The position numbers and the translations under genes were made by a program. DNA of 64,000 nucleotides from Fratercula arctica (lineage: Eukaryota; Chordata; Aves; Charadriiformes; Alcidae), in NCBI GenBank assembly GCA_947846985.1, contig CANTUZ010000025.1, positions 9,670,100-9,734,099 on the forward strand, given 5' to 3'. Position 1 is the first letter of the stretch, and every line of letters begins with the position of its first letter. The notes under the pieces were generated by a model that saw only the letters and a list, made by a program, of their open reading frames with translations, was not told where the DNA came from and searched no databases. Of this stretch, positions 34,852 through 45,904 are shown in pieces.

Positions 34852-35197
34852 TGTTGCAGAATGGCTTGAGGAGCAAGGTCATGGGACAATAGAGGAGTTA
34901 TGTGAGATGAGAATAGCGTAGAAGCAAGTTACAGCTCGGCGATGGGAAAGTACTAAGTAAACAAGCCATGAGAATGCAGAAGCAAGAATAAGGAGCTGAT
35001 AAGAATAGGGAACTAAGGCTGAACCCTGTCGTGTGGACAGAGAGCCAATCGCAGTGAGCAGATGACTTTTATAATTAGCCAATATTCAAGCGATGATGTA
35101 ACCAGTAGCTATATAATGAAGCGTATTCGGGCAATAAACTGAAGCTTGCTTTATCACTCACATTGAGTCGGCTGCTTGTCTTCCCTCGCTCGTCGCA
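34852..35197 (+). mobile_element. 5' LTR, left-arm provirus
   Basis: 346 bp, TGTTGCAG...GTCGCA, with ATATAA at 35111-35116 and AATAAA at 35133-35138. G at LTR position 193. Confidence 0.95.
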
Positions 35198-35199
35198 AG

Positions 35200-35217
35200 T
35201 GGCGCCCGAACAGGGAC
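35200..35217 (+). promoter_or_regulatory. Primer binding site, tRNA-Lys type
   Basis: TGGCGCCCGAACAGGGAC, two bases after the 5' LTR. It is complementary to the 3' end of tRNA-Lys(UUU), as in lentiviruses and many class II (K-type) elements. Confidence 0.93.
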
Positions 35218-35435
35218 CCCCAGCCTTGTTCCCACCGGACAGCGAGCTCGGAAAAGCACTGGTAGCAGCGACCAGGGGGTAAAAGACAGTACATGATATG
35301 GCTGGCACATGATATGTCTGTCCGTACCTGATCTTCGGATAATTAAGAGGAGGATCGCCGTCCGAGGAAAGCTACCTAAAGGGAAAGGAAAAAGGCTGCA
35401 AACAGAGTAATCAAGGGATCAAAGTAATCAAGGGA

Positions 35436-36494
35436 TCATAAAGAGGAAGTCGACGCGTCGCAAAAGGATAGAGAGGTAGCTTTACAATTTTTATAATGCT
35501 TTTTAGAAAAGCGGGGAGTAGGCCCTATAAAAGATCTGGCCGGGTTAATTGCATTAGGCAAAGCTCCAGGATACTTTAAGGACCCAGACGATATGTTTGA
35601 AGTAGAAGAGTGGTGAACGTTTGGAGATTGCCTATGGGATAAAGCTATAGATGACGATAAAACTACAAAAAAGTTGATGAAATCCTGACGAGACGTTATT
35701 AACTGTATGAAAAAGTATAAGGCGAAAAGGCAGCGGTACAAAGTTTGCTGCAGCTGGCAAAAAGTGCCAGGGAAAACCTTAGTGAGAGTGCTTTACTGGA
35801 ACTATTATCTTGATGCCGACAATGAGGATTGCTCAGAGATCCGACTCAGTTTTTTGACCTTTCAACATGGACTAGAATTGGAGTGGAAATGTGGGAAGCA
35901 GTGCAGTCAGAGAATAAGGAAGCCTGGAACCTGGCAGGCACTTATCGACAGGTGAAGGGACTGATTGTAGGCATGGATGGATCAGCTGTTATTGCCGCCA
36001 CAGCCCAGAGGGTGTTAGATGCAGCTGGGGAAGAGGGAAACAGTTCGTCCTCCAATGCATTTCCTGTAATAAAGCAGTCAGAAAAGGAGTTCTGGGGTGC
36101 GTCTGACAAATGGACATTTTCGCCTCCGCAACCGACCGCTCCACCGTACTTTGGTCTACCGGAGTCATCCATGCAGGTTCCCCCCGACTCTCCTCAGCCT
36201 ATGGAAACATCATCATCCTCCGAGGACGTTCGTCTGAAAACCGTCTATCCACCTAAAGATACTGCGGAGCTCCGTGACGCTCTCCGCGATCAACAGAACA
36301 CTATGCAGCAGCTGCTCGCGGAAATGCAGAGACTTGATAAGGGTTTGAAAGTGGGCGCGATACGGGCTGCTTATAAAAAGGCTCATGAGGTTATCAAGGA
36401 GGGTTTGCAGGCGGTTGAGGAGAGGGTGTGTGGGAGTCCGGGAACGGGTGATCCGTCTGAAACAGCAGCGGACGAGTCTGGGGATACGCAATAG
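35436..36494 (+). pseudogene. gag: Gag-like remnant, matrix and following region
   Basis: From about 35450 the coding frame reads like a betaretroviral matrix region (for example KDLAGLIALGKAPGYFKDPD near 35530-35590) but is cut by TAA, TGA and TGA stops (near 35490, 35615, 35685) and a frame change near 35825. From 35829 to 36494 a 221-codon frame is open: FFDLSTWTRIGVEMWEAVQ, a glycine/serine/proline-rich spacer, then a helical, charged end (LRDALRDQQNTMQQLLAEMQ; YKKAHEVIKEGLQAVEE). No zinc knuckles follow. The open frame is identical in all three copies in this window. Confidence 0.7.
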
Positions 36495-36599
36495 TGTAAT
36501 GTATCAGAAAAGGGAGATAGTGTTAAAGAATAGAAAGTGAGGAGATGGATTTGTACTATGCTGGAAAACAGCAGAGATGGGTTCATAGGATGCGAATGA

Positions 36600-37157
36600 G
36601 TATTTGACTCAGAAATTTTTTGCTTGTATGGATACATGATTATTGCTTATGGTTCCCTGAAGGGTGGTCTTACGATTTGGCTCAGTGGCTAAAAGTGGGG
36701 GAGGAATTGCAAACGCGGGAGACGCTGCACTTGTCCTTGCCAGGGCCCTGCAAGGGGTTGCTGGAGGGGCACCACAAGCTCCCCCAAAGGAACCTCAGTC
36801 TTTTGAAATGACACCCCCAGTTGCAGACCCTTAGCCTAAATATGCTCAAATTCCCAATTCTGAAAAACATTACCAAAAACAGAATTCAGGAGGCAAAGAG
36901 CCAGAAGATCCCTTTGATCCTGGCCTAATAAATCCAGAGACTGAACCTGATTTATGTCCACCTTTAACCCTGATTAAAGCTATGGCTGCCTCTGCTACAA
37001 CTGCGGAGGAGATTTTACAGCAACAGAGACGAAAGTCGTTATCGCGTTCCTCCATTCTTAAGCCTCCTCCATTTGCGCCAGGTATCGCGTTTGTTCCTCC
37101 TTTTCAACCGCTTATGTGTGCGCAGCCGGAATCAGGGTATAGCAGTGTATTGTCAGA
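36600..37157 (+). pseudogene. gag: Second gag-like segment (betaretroviral matrix type)
   Basis: A frame opening near 36620 reads IHDYCLWFPEGWSYDLAQWL, the hallmark block of betaretroviral matrix proteins. After a frame change comes an acidic proline-rich stretch (GGKEPEDPFDPGLINPETEP) and a basic segment (QQQRRKSLSRSS). It follows, rather than precedes, the other gag-like segment, so the internal region appears rearranged or recombinant. Stops at about 36833 and the frame change mark it as non-functional. Confidence 0.6.
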
Positions 37158-37484
37158 ATGTCAGGGGAGAAGGACAGAGCCAGAGCGGACGCAAGAATAA
37201 AAGAGCTGTCTAATCGGTGGCTCTTTGAGCTGCTGAGAGCGCTACAGGCAGCGATTAAGCAACGTACTGCTCCATTTTGTGTCATCCACATTCGGAGTCA
37301 CATGTGGGACCAAGGGTTAGGAGAAGGTAACGCCCGAGCAGACAGATTGGTGACAGTGGCAGCCCCCCTGAGTGAATTCATCAAAGCCAGGGAATCACAT
37401 GGCATGTTCCATCAAAATGCTAAGGGAAAAAAAAAGGGGGAATTGTTGCAGAATGGCTTGAGGAGCAAGGTCATGGGACAATAG
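37158..37484 (+). pseudogene. pol: Pol stub: RNase H end and start of integrase
   Basis: A 108-codon frame contains IHIRSHMWDQGLGEGNARADRL, the last RNase H block with its catalytic-region aspartate. It runs into the start of the integrase (ESHGMFHQNA) and then straight into the polypurine tract and the LTR at 37444. Everything else of pol and all of env has been lost between here and the LTR. Confidence 0.8.
37423..37441 (+). promoter_or_regulatory. Polypurine tract
   Basis: An uninterrupted purine run (GGGAAAAAAAAAGGGGGAA) just upstream of the 3' LTR. Confidence 0.85.
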
Positions 37485-37789
37485 AGGAGTTATGTGAGAT
37501 GAGAATAGCGTAGAAGCAAGTTACAGCTCGGCGATGGGAAAGTACTAAGTAAACAAGCCATGAGAATGCAGAAGCAAGAATAAGGAGCTGATAAGAATAG
37601 GGAACTAAGGCTGAACCCTGTCGTGTGGACAGAGAACCAATCGCAGTGAGCAGATGACTTTTATAATTAGCCAATATTCAAGCGATGATGTAACCAGTAG
37701 CTATATAATGAAGCGTATTCGGGCAATAAACTGAAGCTTGCTTTATCACTCACATTGAGTCGGCTGCTTGTCTTCCCTCGCTCGTCGCA
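37444..37789 (+). mobile_element. 3' LTR, left-arm provirus
   Basis: 346 bp, same ends as the 5' LTR; A instead of G at LTR position 193 (37636). Followed by actata (37790-37795). Confidence 0.95.
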
Positions 37790-38592
37790 ACTATAAACCA
37801 ACTTTACTGAATTTAAGAAAGCATGGCCATTATTCTATCTGCAGCAACAGATCAAAATTCAAAAGAATTTTTATGGTAACTATTTTCTTCATATTTACAG
37901 ACACATGGCATCAGACTAGTAAAAAAATAATGTTCTTCATTAAGGTACCATGAAAAGACTTCAGCTATATAGCTATGTAAGCTCAATAAGGTATAGCACC
38001 TATTTTACAACTGGCTATTTTTTTAATTCCTTTAACATAAAGATTAAAACAATTAAGAATAATTTGGTGGTGCATATCATAGCATTATGGGTAACAAGAT
38101 AAATGAATGCATGTAGGAGTCTGAAACAAGAAAATTATATTCTAGAATATCTGAAATCAAAACTTGAAGTCCCTTCCTCTTCACAGGAGTTTTTTTTTCT
38201 ATTTCTATTACACATAAAAAAAATTAAGCAATTAATGAATTTTAGTTATTTAGACCATTGTACGAGAGGATTTAACTACAATATTTTAGCATAAGTAGGA
38301 ATCTTGGGGTGGAAAATCCATACCCGCCAGCTTCTTTTATTTTCCTTCAGTGATCCTGAATGGTCCTGGCTGACAGTGGGATAGTGTAAGTTGTGAATGT
38401 TTAACATCTCCAGTGGGAAAAAAAAACCCACCTTGATTTAATTTATTTTATTCCTAACTTTTAAACACTATTTCCATAACAAATTTCCTTTTCACATTGT
38501 CTCTATCTAAGCCAGTGTCATTGTCATTTCTCATAGTCAAACAAATGACCAATAACTGAAAAATTAAATCTTTATATATGAAACAAGCTCAC

Positions 38593-38710
38593 ATTGTCAT
38601 AAGAAATAGTATCAAACATCTCCTTAATCTGCCCTTGAAGATATTGGATGTGGTGAGTTCATAGAGCTTCTCCCCATTGCTGCAAAGCAGGTATCTAACA
38701 AATAATCACT
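38593..38710 (-). pseudogene. M1 aminopeptidase (ERAP-like) pseudo-exon D, left arm
   Basis: Mirror copy of 56471-56588. On the minus strand it reads DYLLDTCFAAMGRSSMNSPH and then, in another frame, QIKEMFDTISYDN, followed by a GTGAGC donor. This is the segment that follows the catalytic exon in ERAP/LNPEP-type enzymes. A deletion between the two parts shifts the frame, and a stop appears within it. Confidence 0.75.
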
Positions 38711-38803
38711 CTGGGGAAAATTTCAAAAGCAATATTTATAGACTTAGTTCAAGAAAAGCATCTTGAATTTAAAAATTCAAGAGATTAAAAAAATCTGTCA
38801 TAC

Positions 38804-38920
38804 CAACCGCTTGCAACTGAGGATAAGCATCATCAACAGATAAGAATTTCATGCATCTTGCAAACTGCTCATTCAGCCAGATATCATTCCCCATTCCACA
38901 GTGACTATATTACCAAACCA
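38804..38920 (-). pseudogene. M1 aminopeptidase (ERAP-like) pseudo-exon C, left arm
   Basis: Mirror copy of 56261-56377. It has a splice-acceptor-like TATTTTAG upstream and GTATGA downstream, and encodes WFGNIVTVEW and then, after a one-base loss, NDIWLNEQFARCMKFLSVDD. The glutamate in LNEQFA is the third zinc ligand of the M1 family. Confidence 0.85.
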
Positions 38921-39618
38921 CTAAAATAGATTAATATACATATTCAGAAGCAGCTAAAGAATATACAAAGAATTTGAAGTAAACTTAGCAGGTATAATGA
39001 CTGGAGAGAGGGATGAAGAACAATGAGTTTTTGCCAAAAGAATCAACAAAAAAAAATACATCAGACAGCCAATATTTGAAAGACAAAATCCAATCAAGAG
39101 TGGAAAATCTCTCCTCTGTCAAACAAGCCTGGTGAAGCCTTCAACAAATGATTTCAAAGCTCATTCCTATGTAGTATATTACCACATCAGTCTTAGCACT
39201 GATTTCTTTTTTTTTCCTTCCTTGGGAGAGTATCTTGAGTACAATATAATATTCAGAAAAGCACTAGAGGAAGACTACCTGAAATTTATAAAAATAGAAA
39301 TGTATGATGCAGGGAATACTTGTGCTGGAAAGCATAAAAAGACTCAAGTTGATTCTGTTTTCACAAAACCCAGATTCAAAAAGGGCAAACCCCAAAATTT
39401 TAGCTCAGTCTGCTATAGTGAGCCCAACCCTGTACCTGAATGGAAAAGCGCTCAAGGTTAATGCCTGCTAGGCTGCATTACTAGGGCTGGCAAACCTACA
39501 CCTTTTAACTCACCACTCTAAAGGGTGCTTTTAGGATTAATGGTAGACTAATAGGGTTTTACCAAAAGTTTAGGGCTCTATTGCTGGGACTATTTTTGAG
39601 AAGTAGCTAGTAAGATAG

Positions 39619-40676
39619 TGTGGTGGTGCAACCCCCCCCCCCCCAGGCCACTTGGTACTTGGCGTGATCTCCCTCCCAACCTGGGCCGCAGAACAACACA
39701 ATGGACCAGAAGGTAACATAATGGTCTAACATGAAAGAAAGAAAAGGTAGAGAGCAACAGACCAAGAACACAATAGTGTGCCTAGTCCCCGTGGCTCCTA
39801 CCGCTTGAAGATAATAACTGTAATTTGATCACTCCTGACACCATCTGGATCGTGGCCACAGAGGGGGGGATACCAGGACCCCAAGATCTAGCAAGCTCTG
39901 GGGTCACATAACTATCGTCCAAGTTGGGCCGGAGTGGAAAAGTACCTGCCGAAAGTCAATTGTCTCGGATCCTATAAGTAGCAATTCTAGTAAAGACCCT
40001 TTGAGCTCTTCTGGATCGCAGCGGGCTGTGTCCAGTAACTCCCCTGAGTTGAGATACCTCTCAGGCTGACACCTCGAGGCCAGGGCAGGAGAAGACCCTT
40101 CTCAAGCCTCAACTATTGCCCATTGAGGAATGCCAACGCATTGTGAGTATTTACCCTAAATCTGAGAAAGGGAAATTTTAACTCTAGGCAAGCCTCTCTC
40201 TCTCTTGTCCACCTCTCCACCTATGTGTTGTGGGATATACATTAGCTTTATGGATGTGGATGCTCTTCTGTCCATCCGTTAACATGTAGGACCTAAAAGC
40301 GGCACCTTTTGGCTCGCTAGCATTGCCCGCTATTAAGAAACTCCTGATCAGAGACCTGTACGTGTGTGTGCACACGTGCACTTATATGCATTGCTTAGAG
40401 AGATATATATATAAGTATTAATCTGTGATTTGTACCTCTACTCATGCGTATATGTATTGATTCGGGATACCTTCTAGTAAGTTAGTGTGAATCTTGCCAT
40501 CTTCGAATCTGTAACTAAGTCACTGTTCAATTATTTTGTTTACTCACTTTGTAAACCCCTAAACCGGTTAATGATTACGTGCTGCTAAAATTCAACCTCT
40601 CAATCTACCTTACATTATTAATAAATTTTGAATACCTGCTAAATCATAACCATGTCAAATATTTTCTCCCGTGACA
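39619..40676 (+). mobile_element. Solo LTR, 1058 bp, left arm
   Basis: TGTGGTGGTGCAACC...CTCCCGTGACA, flanked by the exact duplication gatag (39614-39618 and 40677-40681). It includes a C run near 39631-39643, the wording CCCTTTGAGCTCTTCTGGATCGC and a late AATAAATTTTG. It sits in the intron between pseudo-exons B and C. The family is shared with 45905-46618. Confidence 0.88.
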
Positions 40677-41263
40677 GATAGATATGTATTTTTAGATTAA
40701 TTTATAGTTCTGTATGCAAATAATATCTTCATTAGCTATTTCAGTATAGCTAGTAACTATAGCAAGTTATTATATAAGATAGCTAATAGCTATATTTCAC
40801 AACTAGACTAATTGCAAACTTAAAATAATGCTAATTTATGAATGAACTGAAAACTTTTCTTAGCTTCAGTATGATTTTTAATAAGTTGTCACAAGCTGTC
40901 AAACTTGAACTGTAGCATTAAGTTCCTGATTTATAGTTAGCTTTACCTGAACAGTAACTACTCATAAGTGATAAATTCTATATGGATATGCAATTCTTTC
41001 TGTTTACTATTGTGACAGAAGGCAGAGTTTAAGCTGTGGTCCCTAGGAGCACTGCTGAGCTAATATAGGAAAAGACTGGATTCACTACCTTGCTGTACAT
41101 TATCATTCAGGGAGGAAAGATGATCTGTAGTTATATAACTATCCAATGAGTCAACAGATGCAGAGATTAATCTTCAAAATAGAGACAGTGGTTTTGTTAT
41201 CAATAATATATATAATGCCACGTCTTGATGAACATGTATGATAAATGATCAAGACTGGACTAC

Positions 41264-41415
41264 CCGATGAGACAGTTCATGTCCCCCCATGGTCACCCAA
41301 AGTTTCTTAGAAGTTGAAGATGTTTTTGAATCATAAAGCAGAGAAGTGTCTCTGTAGGTAGCCAGGCCCCAGTTTTCCATAGCTCCTGACTGAAAGTCGA
41401 GGACAGCAACAAGAT
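41264..41415 (-). pseudogene. M1 aminopeptidase (ERAP-like) pseudo-exon B, left arm
   Basis: Mirror copy of 53768-53919, open throughout its 152 bp. It carries the exopeptidase motif GAMENWGL and the zinc-binding HELSH, with acceptor TTTTTTCAG and donor GTAGTC intact. The residues between TM and HELSH are one codon short of the usual family spacing. Confidence 0.88.
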
Positions 41416-42225
41416 CTGAAAAAAACAGAGTTAGTTACTTTCATGTGTAGGAATCCAGCATCATTGCTTAGTTCTAGTAAACAACTGAATAAAAATATCC
41501 CCACTAATGGTCTGATTCAGTGCCTCTTGAAATCAACAGGAGTCTTATAACAGGAATGGAGCTGGACCGGGTCCACGGTGGTTAGGCAATGAGTAAAACA
41601 ATCACCTATAGAGATCATTTCTATGAGACAAACATCAAGCATCAAGTCACTCTAATAATTTTCAGTAATCAAAAGGAACTGTTTTTAACAGGAGGAATTA
41701 ACTCTTTATAGTGTACTTTCCATCAAAAATGATCAAAAGTATCTTCCTCTATTGTGCAGTATCTCTGTGATTACAAACAAGTAAGAGTTGTGCCAAAAGA
41801 AGCAGCTGTTTCTCAGAGAAACTAACAGATCCCAAAGCAGGCTATCTCCAACCTCTTTCTAACTACTTGTATTTGTTAAATTCTTAATGGATTCACCAAC
41901 CTGTCAAAGATCTTGATTGGCAATTTTTTAAATAATCCCCATGATAACTTATTCCTTAAGGATATCGTTTGCTCTCTGTCCCACTTCTAGTCACTGACCA
42001 CACACTAGCAAGACCCTCTGAAAAAACCCTTTTAAAAAACAATAGTGGGAGTATGAGGATATAAATTATATATTTTACTTCATCACTTCCTCCATCTTTC
42101 TTCTCTGTTTTGTCTCATTTTAAGAAAGAATAAATTATTTTAGCAAATTTATTCTTATATACTATATAAATAACAAATACCAATAATGGTTTCAACATAC
42201 TCCATCTCCCACAACTTCCTTTACT

Positions 42226-42326
42226 TCATATCAGACATGCTGCTCATAGAACTCTACTATCTTTATGGTAACTTCCAGTGCATAGTAGACTTGAGTCAAC
42301 TTCTCTGGATTAGTATATATAGACAG
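42226..42326 (-). pseudogene. M1 aminopeptidase (ERAP-like) pseudo-exon A, left arm
   Basis: Mirror copy of 52857-52957: LSIYTNPEKLTQVYYALEVT, then IKIVEFYEQHV and a TGA. It is the segment just upstream of the GAMEN exon in ERAP/LNPEP-type genes. The stop, and the loss of the tyrosine/proline-rich end expected there, show decay. Confidence 0.75.
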
Positions 42327-42799
42327 CTGTTATATAAACAGTTTCAACAGGGGCTAAAACACAGGTTTAGGTTAGGTAACAGTTCGGAACAGAACCATTA
42401 ATATAAAGAAGCAACTGCCTTTAATTAGGCAGTAGTCTAAGCTTTGCCTTGAGGTACACAGCCATAATTAAAGTAACCAAAGTCAGTTGGATGTATAAAT
42501 GTGACCAAAATCATTCATCAGTGTTTTATCGTGGAAGGTGATTTTTTTCCCCTCCTGTCTATCATATACTCTATAAGTTAGTAATATTGAAATAATAACA
42601 TTGCTCAAGATGAAATTTATCCCCATATTTTATGCTTATCACTTAAGGTAACGAATCTTACCTTGGATTCTTTTTTGTTTGCTTTTGGCAATAATATCTC
42701 AACCTGTAGAATTGTAACCTTAAGTATGTTTCTTATTATTGCTGCCTGCCTAGCTTCTCTTGCTTGTTTTGGGGTTTTCTTTGTTGTATCTAGTGTCTT

Positions 42800-42870
42800 A
42801 CCTTGTATCTAGTCTGAATCTACCTTCTTTTAGTTTAGAACTATTACTCCTTGTCCTATTGCTACCGGAC
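42800..42870 (-). mobile_element. Small CR1 3' fragment, left arm
   Basis: Words such as 'gaatctaccttcttttagtttagaactattactccttgtcctatt' match the last codons and 3' UTR of CR1 on the minus strand. Confidence 0.6.
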
Positions 42871-43221
42871 CTACTAAAAAGGGCCTTATTGTTGACAATT
42901 TTCAGAAAAGGACCTGGGGGTTCCGGTGGGCACCAGGTTGAACATGAGCCAGCGATGTGCCCTCGTGGCTGTCCTGGTTCCGGTGGGGATAGGGTTAATT
43001 CTCCCCAGGCTGTGGCAGGGACACAGGTATTCCATCCCATGTGAGCCATGTCCAGTCTGTAGCCAGGAGCTGCCAGGGGAGGGGGCAGGAAGTCACCCCT
43101 TGGGAGCGGGCTGGGGCGTCCCGGGTCCAGTCGGCGAGCGGTGGTTCCGTAATCGTGTTTGTATATTCCTCTATCCTTGTTATTGTTGTTGTTTTCTTGT
43201 TCCCTTTGCTGTTCTGTACTG

Positions 43222-44424
43222 AGCCCTGGGGAACACCACTTGTGACCAGCCGCCAACTGGATTTAACTCCATTCACCACAACCCGGACATCCAGCTAGGT
43301 TTTTACCCAGCGAAGTGTACTCCCATCCAAGCCATGAGCAGCCAGTTTCTCCAGGAGAATGCTGTGGGAAACGGTGTCAAAGGCTTTACTATAACCCTTT
43401 GAGCCCTGCCATTCAGCCAGTTCTTCACCCAGCGCACCACGTACCCGCTCATCTCACAGTTGGAAAACTTGTCCAGAAGGATGCTGTGAGGGTCAGTATC
43501 AAAAGTCTTACTAAAATCCAGAAAAACTACATCTGCCCTTCATCCACTAGGTGGGTGACCTTATCGTAGAAGGATGTTAAATTAGTTATGCAGGACTTTC
43601 CCTTCATGAACCCATGTTGACTGTGTCTGATGATTGCATTGTTCTTTATATGCCTTTCAATAGCACCCAGTATGATCTCCATAATTTTTACAGGTACTGA
43701 GGTTAGACTAACAGGTCTGTAGTTTCCTAGGTCTTCCCTCATGCCCTTCTTGTAAAGCGGAATAACGTTGGCTAGCTTCCAGTCAGTGGGGAACTCCCCA
43801 GACTCCCAAGACCTTTAGTAGATGATTGAGGGGAGTCCTGCCGTAACATCTGCTAGCTCCTTCAGTAGTCTGGGATGAATCCCATCAGGCCCCATGGACT
43901 TGTGAACATTCATCTGATACAGCTGGTCCCTTATAATTTCAGTGTCCACAAACGGAAAGTCACTTTTCCCACAGTTGGGGGTCCTCCAACTCAGAGGACT
44001 CGGCAGCCCAAGGTCTATCAGTATTATTAAAGACTGAGACAAAAAAAGCTTTGAATGCCTCTGCTTTTTCTTCATCCGTATTTGTCAGGTGACCATCTTC
44101 ATCAAGTACAATGTTTTCCTTGGACCTCTTCTTGCTATTAACATACTTTAAAAAGCCTTTCTTGTTGCCTGACACAACACCGGCCAGTTTCAACTCTAGT
44201 TCAGCTTTGGCCTTTCATGTTTTCTCCCTGCATATGCGAGGCATGGCTCTCTAATCTTCCTGCAAAGCCTGACCTTGCTTTCAGAGATCATACAATTCTT
44301 TTCCTCCTGAGTTCTAAGAGGAGTTCCCTGTTAAGTCAAGCTGGTCTTCTGCCCTGCTTGCTTGACTTGTGACACCATGGGATTGCCTGCTCCTGTGCTT
44401 TTAAAAGGTGGTTCTTAAAACTGA
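43222..44424 (-). mobile_element. CR1 reverse transcriptase fragment inside the LTR, left arm
   Basis: The minus strand carries KLAGVVSGNKKGFLKYVNSK (44190), [22 protein letters not shown] (43910), NYRPVSLTSVPVKIMEIILG (43725), SQHGFMKGKSCITNLTSF (43610) and [10 protein letters not shown] (43230). It ends exactly where the LTR half resumes. A short internal segment near 43330-43420 is duplicated. Confidence 0.85.
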
Positions 44425-44870
44425 CCAGCTGTGTGCGGAAGCAAAGCAAAACAAAAAGATTTATTCTCTACTTCCCATCAGCAGGCAATATCCAGCCACT
44501 TCCTGGGAAGTAGGGCCTCAGCACACGTAGCGATTGCTTCGGAAGACAAACGCCTTCATAACGAATGACCCCTTCCCCTCCTCCTTTCTCTTAGCTTTTA
44601 TTGCTGAGCACAATGTCATATGGTATGGAATATCTCTTTGGTCAGTTTGCGTCAGCTGTCTTGGCTATGTCCCCTCCCAACCTCTTGGCCTTTGGAGGGG
44701 GAGTTTGGAGAGGCAGCCTTGATGTTGTGGGAGCACTGCTCAGCAGTAGCCAAAACACTGGTGTGTTATCAACACCTTTCTAGCTACCAGTACAAAGCAC
44801 AGCACTATGAGGGCTGCTATGGGGAAAGTTAACTCCATCCCGGCCAAATCCCCAATACAGGGGTGTGCAC
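44425..44870 (-). mobile_element. Truncated ERVL-type LTR inside the mosaic, left arm
   Basis: Carries 'gatttattctctacttcccatcagcaggcaatatccagccacttcctggga', shared with 28491-28770, and ends near 'ccatcccggccaaatccccaatac'. It represents most of an LTR without its last part. Confidence 0.7.
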
Positions 44871-45904
44871 GTGTCATTCACTAGCAAACTTCAAACTAAA
44901 CTAGCTGGCAAGTAGGTGGCCCTGGGTCCGGGCAGGTGCATCAGGAGGGCAGAGGGACGGTGCTGGTTGTTGTTTTCTTGTTCCCTTTACTGTTCTGTTA
45001 AACTGCCTTTGTCTCAACCCCTGAGTTTTGCCTTTTTCTTCTGATTCTTCCCGGGGGGGGGGAGGAGTTTGAGAGAGTGTCCATGTGGTTCTTTGTTGCT
45101 GTCTGAGGCTAAACCATGACAGCGGCAAAGGCAGCTAATGTTATCTTGGGCTGCATTAGGCAAAGTATTGCCAGAAGGTTGAGGGAGGTGATCCTTCCCC
45201 TCTACTGGGCACTGGTGAGGCCACACCTGGACTCCTGTGTCCGGTTCTGGGCTCTTCAGTACAAGAGAGACATGGACATACTGGAGAGAGTCCAGTGAAG
45301 GGCCACTAAGATGATTAAGGGACGGGAGGAGCATCTGTTATACAAGGAAAGGCGAAGAGAGCTGTGACTGTTTAGCCTAGAGAAGAGATGGCTCAAGGGG
45401 GATCTCATCAACTTATAGAAATATCTGAAGGGAGAGCGCAAAGAAGAAGGAGCCAGGTTCTTTTCAGTGGTGCCCAGTGACAGGACAAGAGGCGTTGGGC
45501 ACAAACTGATACACAGGAGGTTCTATGTGAATATCAGGAAAGACTTTATTACTGTGAGGGTGACAGAGCAGTGGAGCAGGTTTCCCAGGGAGGTTGTGGG
45601 CAGGTGCATCAGGAGGGCAGAGGGACGGTGCTGGTATTTGCATCTGTTTGCTAGCAAACTGGACTAGCTGGCAAGTAGGACACCTGTAAAGCAGGTCAGA
45701 GGGCCCAGGATCTGGGCAGTGGTATTGGACAGACAGAGGGGGCCATACTGGTACTCGAGGGATCCGCGAATGTGCATGTGCTTGTGAATCTAGAGAGTGA
45801 CATTTGTGTGCTTTCACTAGTGACCTCCTGTCACCATCAGCCAAAGAGGAGGAGGGGACTTGGCTGTCTATACTTATGTTTTATGTGAGTCCTGTATGTA
45901 GGTG

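Larger units (their letters stand above)
34852..37789 (+). mobile_element. Short beta-retrovirus-like provirus, left arm (2938 bp)
   Basis: Two 346-bp LTRs, a tRNA-Lys-type primer binding site, gag-like remnants, a short pol stub, a polypurine tract and a 6-bp target duplication. The internal region is only 2246 bp and lacks protease, reverse transcriptase, most of integrase, and env, so it is non-autonomous. The LTR matches the env-bearing provirus at the window start. The LTRs differ at one site I noticed (G at 35044, A at 37636), so insertion is recent. Confidence 0.93.
42970..45121 (+). mobile_element. ERVL-type LTR, itself interrupted, left arm
   Basis: The outer ends TGTCCTGGTTCC (42970) and TAAACCATGACA (45121) match the LTR at 20802-21156. 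The LTR halves are 42970-43221 and about 44966-45121; both contain the word GTTGTTTTCTTGTTCCCTTT, so about 30 bp is duplicated at the break. The insert (43222-44965) is a minus-strand CR1 reverse transcriptase fragment plus a truncated LTR of another family. Confidence 0.75.
42907..45665 (+). mobile_element. CR1 3' fragment interrupted by an LTR, left arm
   Basis: The CR1 frame KDLGVPVGTRLNMSQRCALVA ends at 42969 and continues at 45122 with [20 protein letters not shown] and the C-terminal region to about 45665. The interruption is an ERVL-type LTR (42970-45121) with a 5-bp target duplication gtggc/gcggc (one mismatch; 42965-42969 and 45122-45126). Confidence 0.8.
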
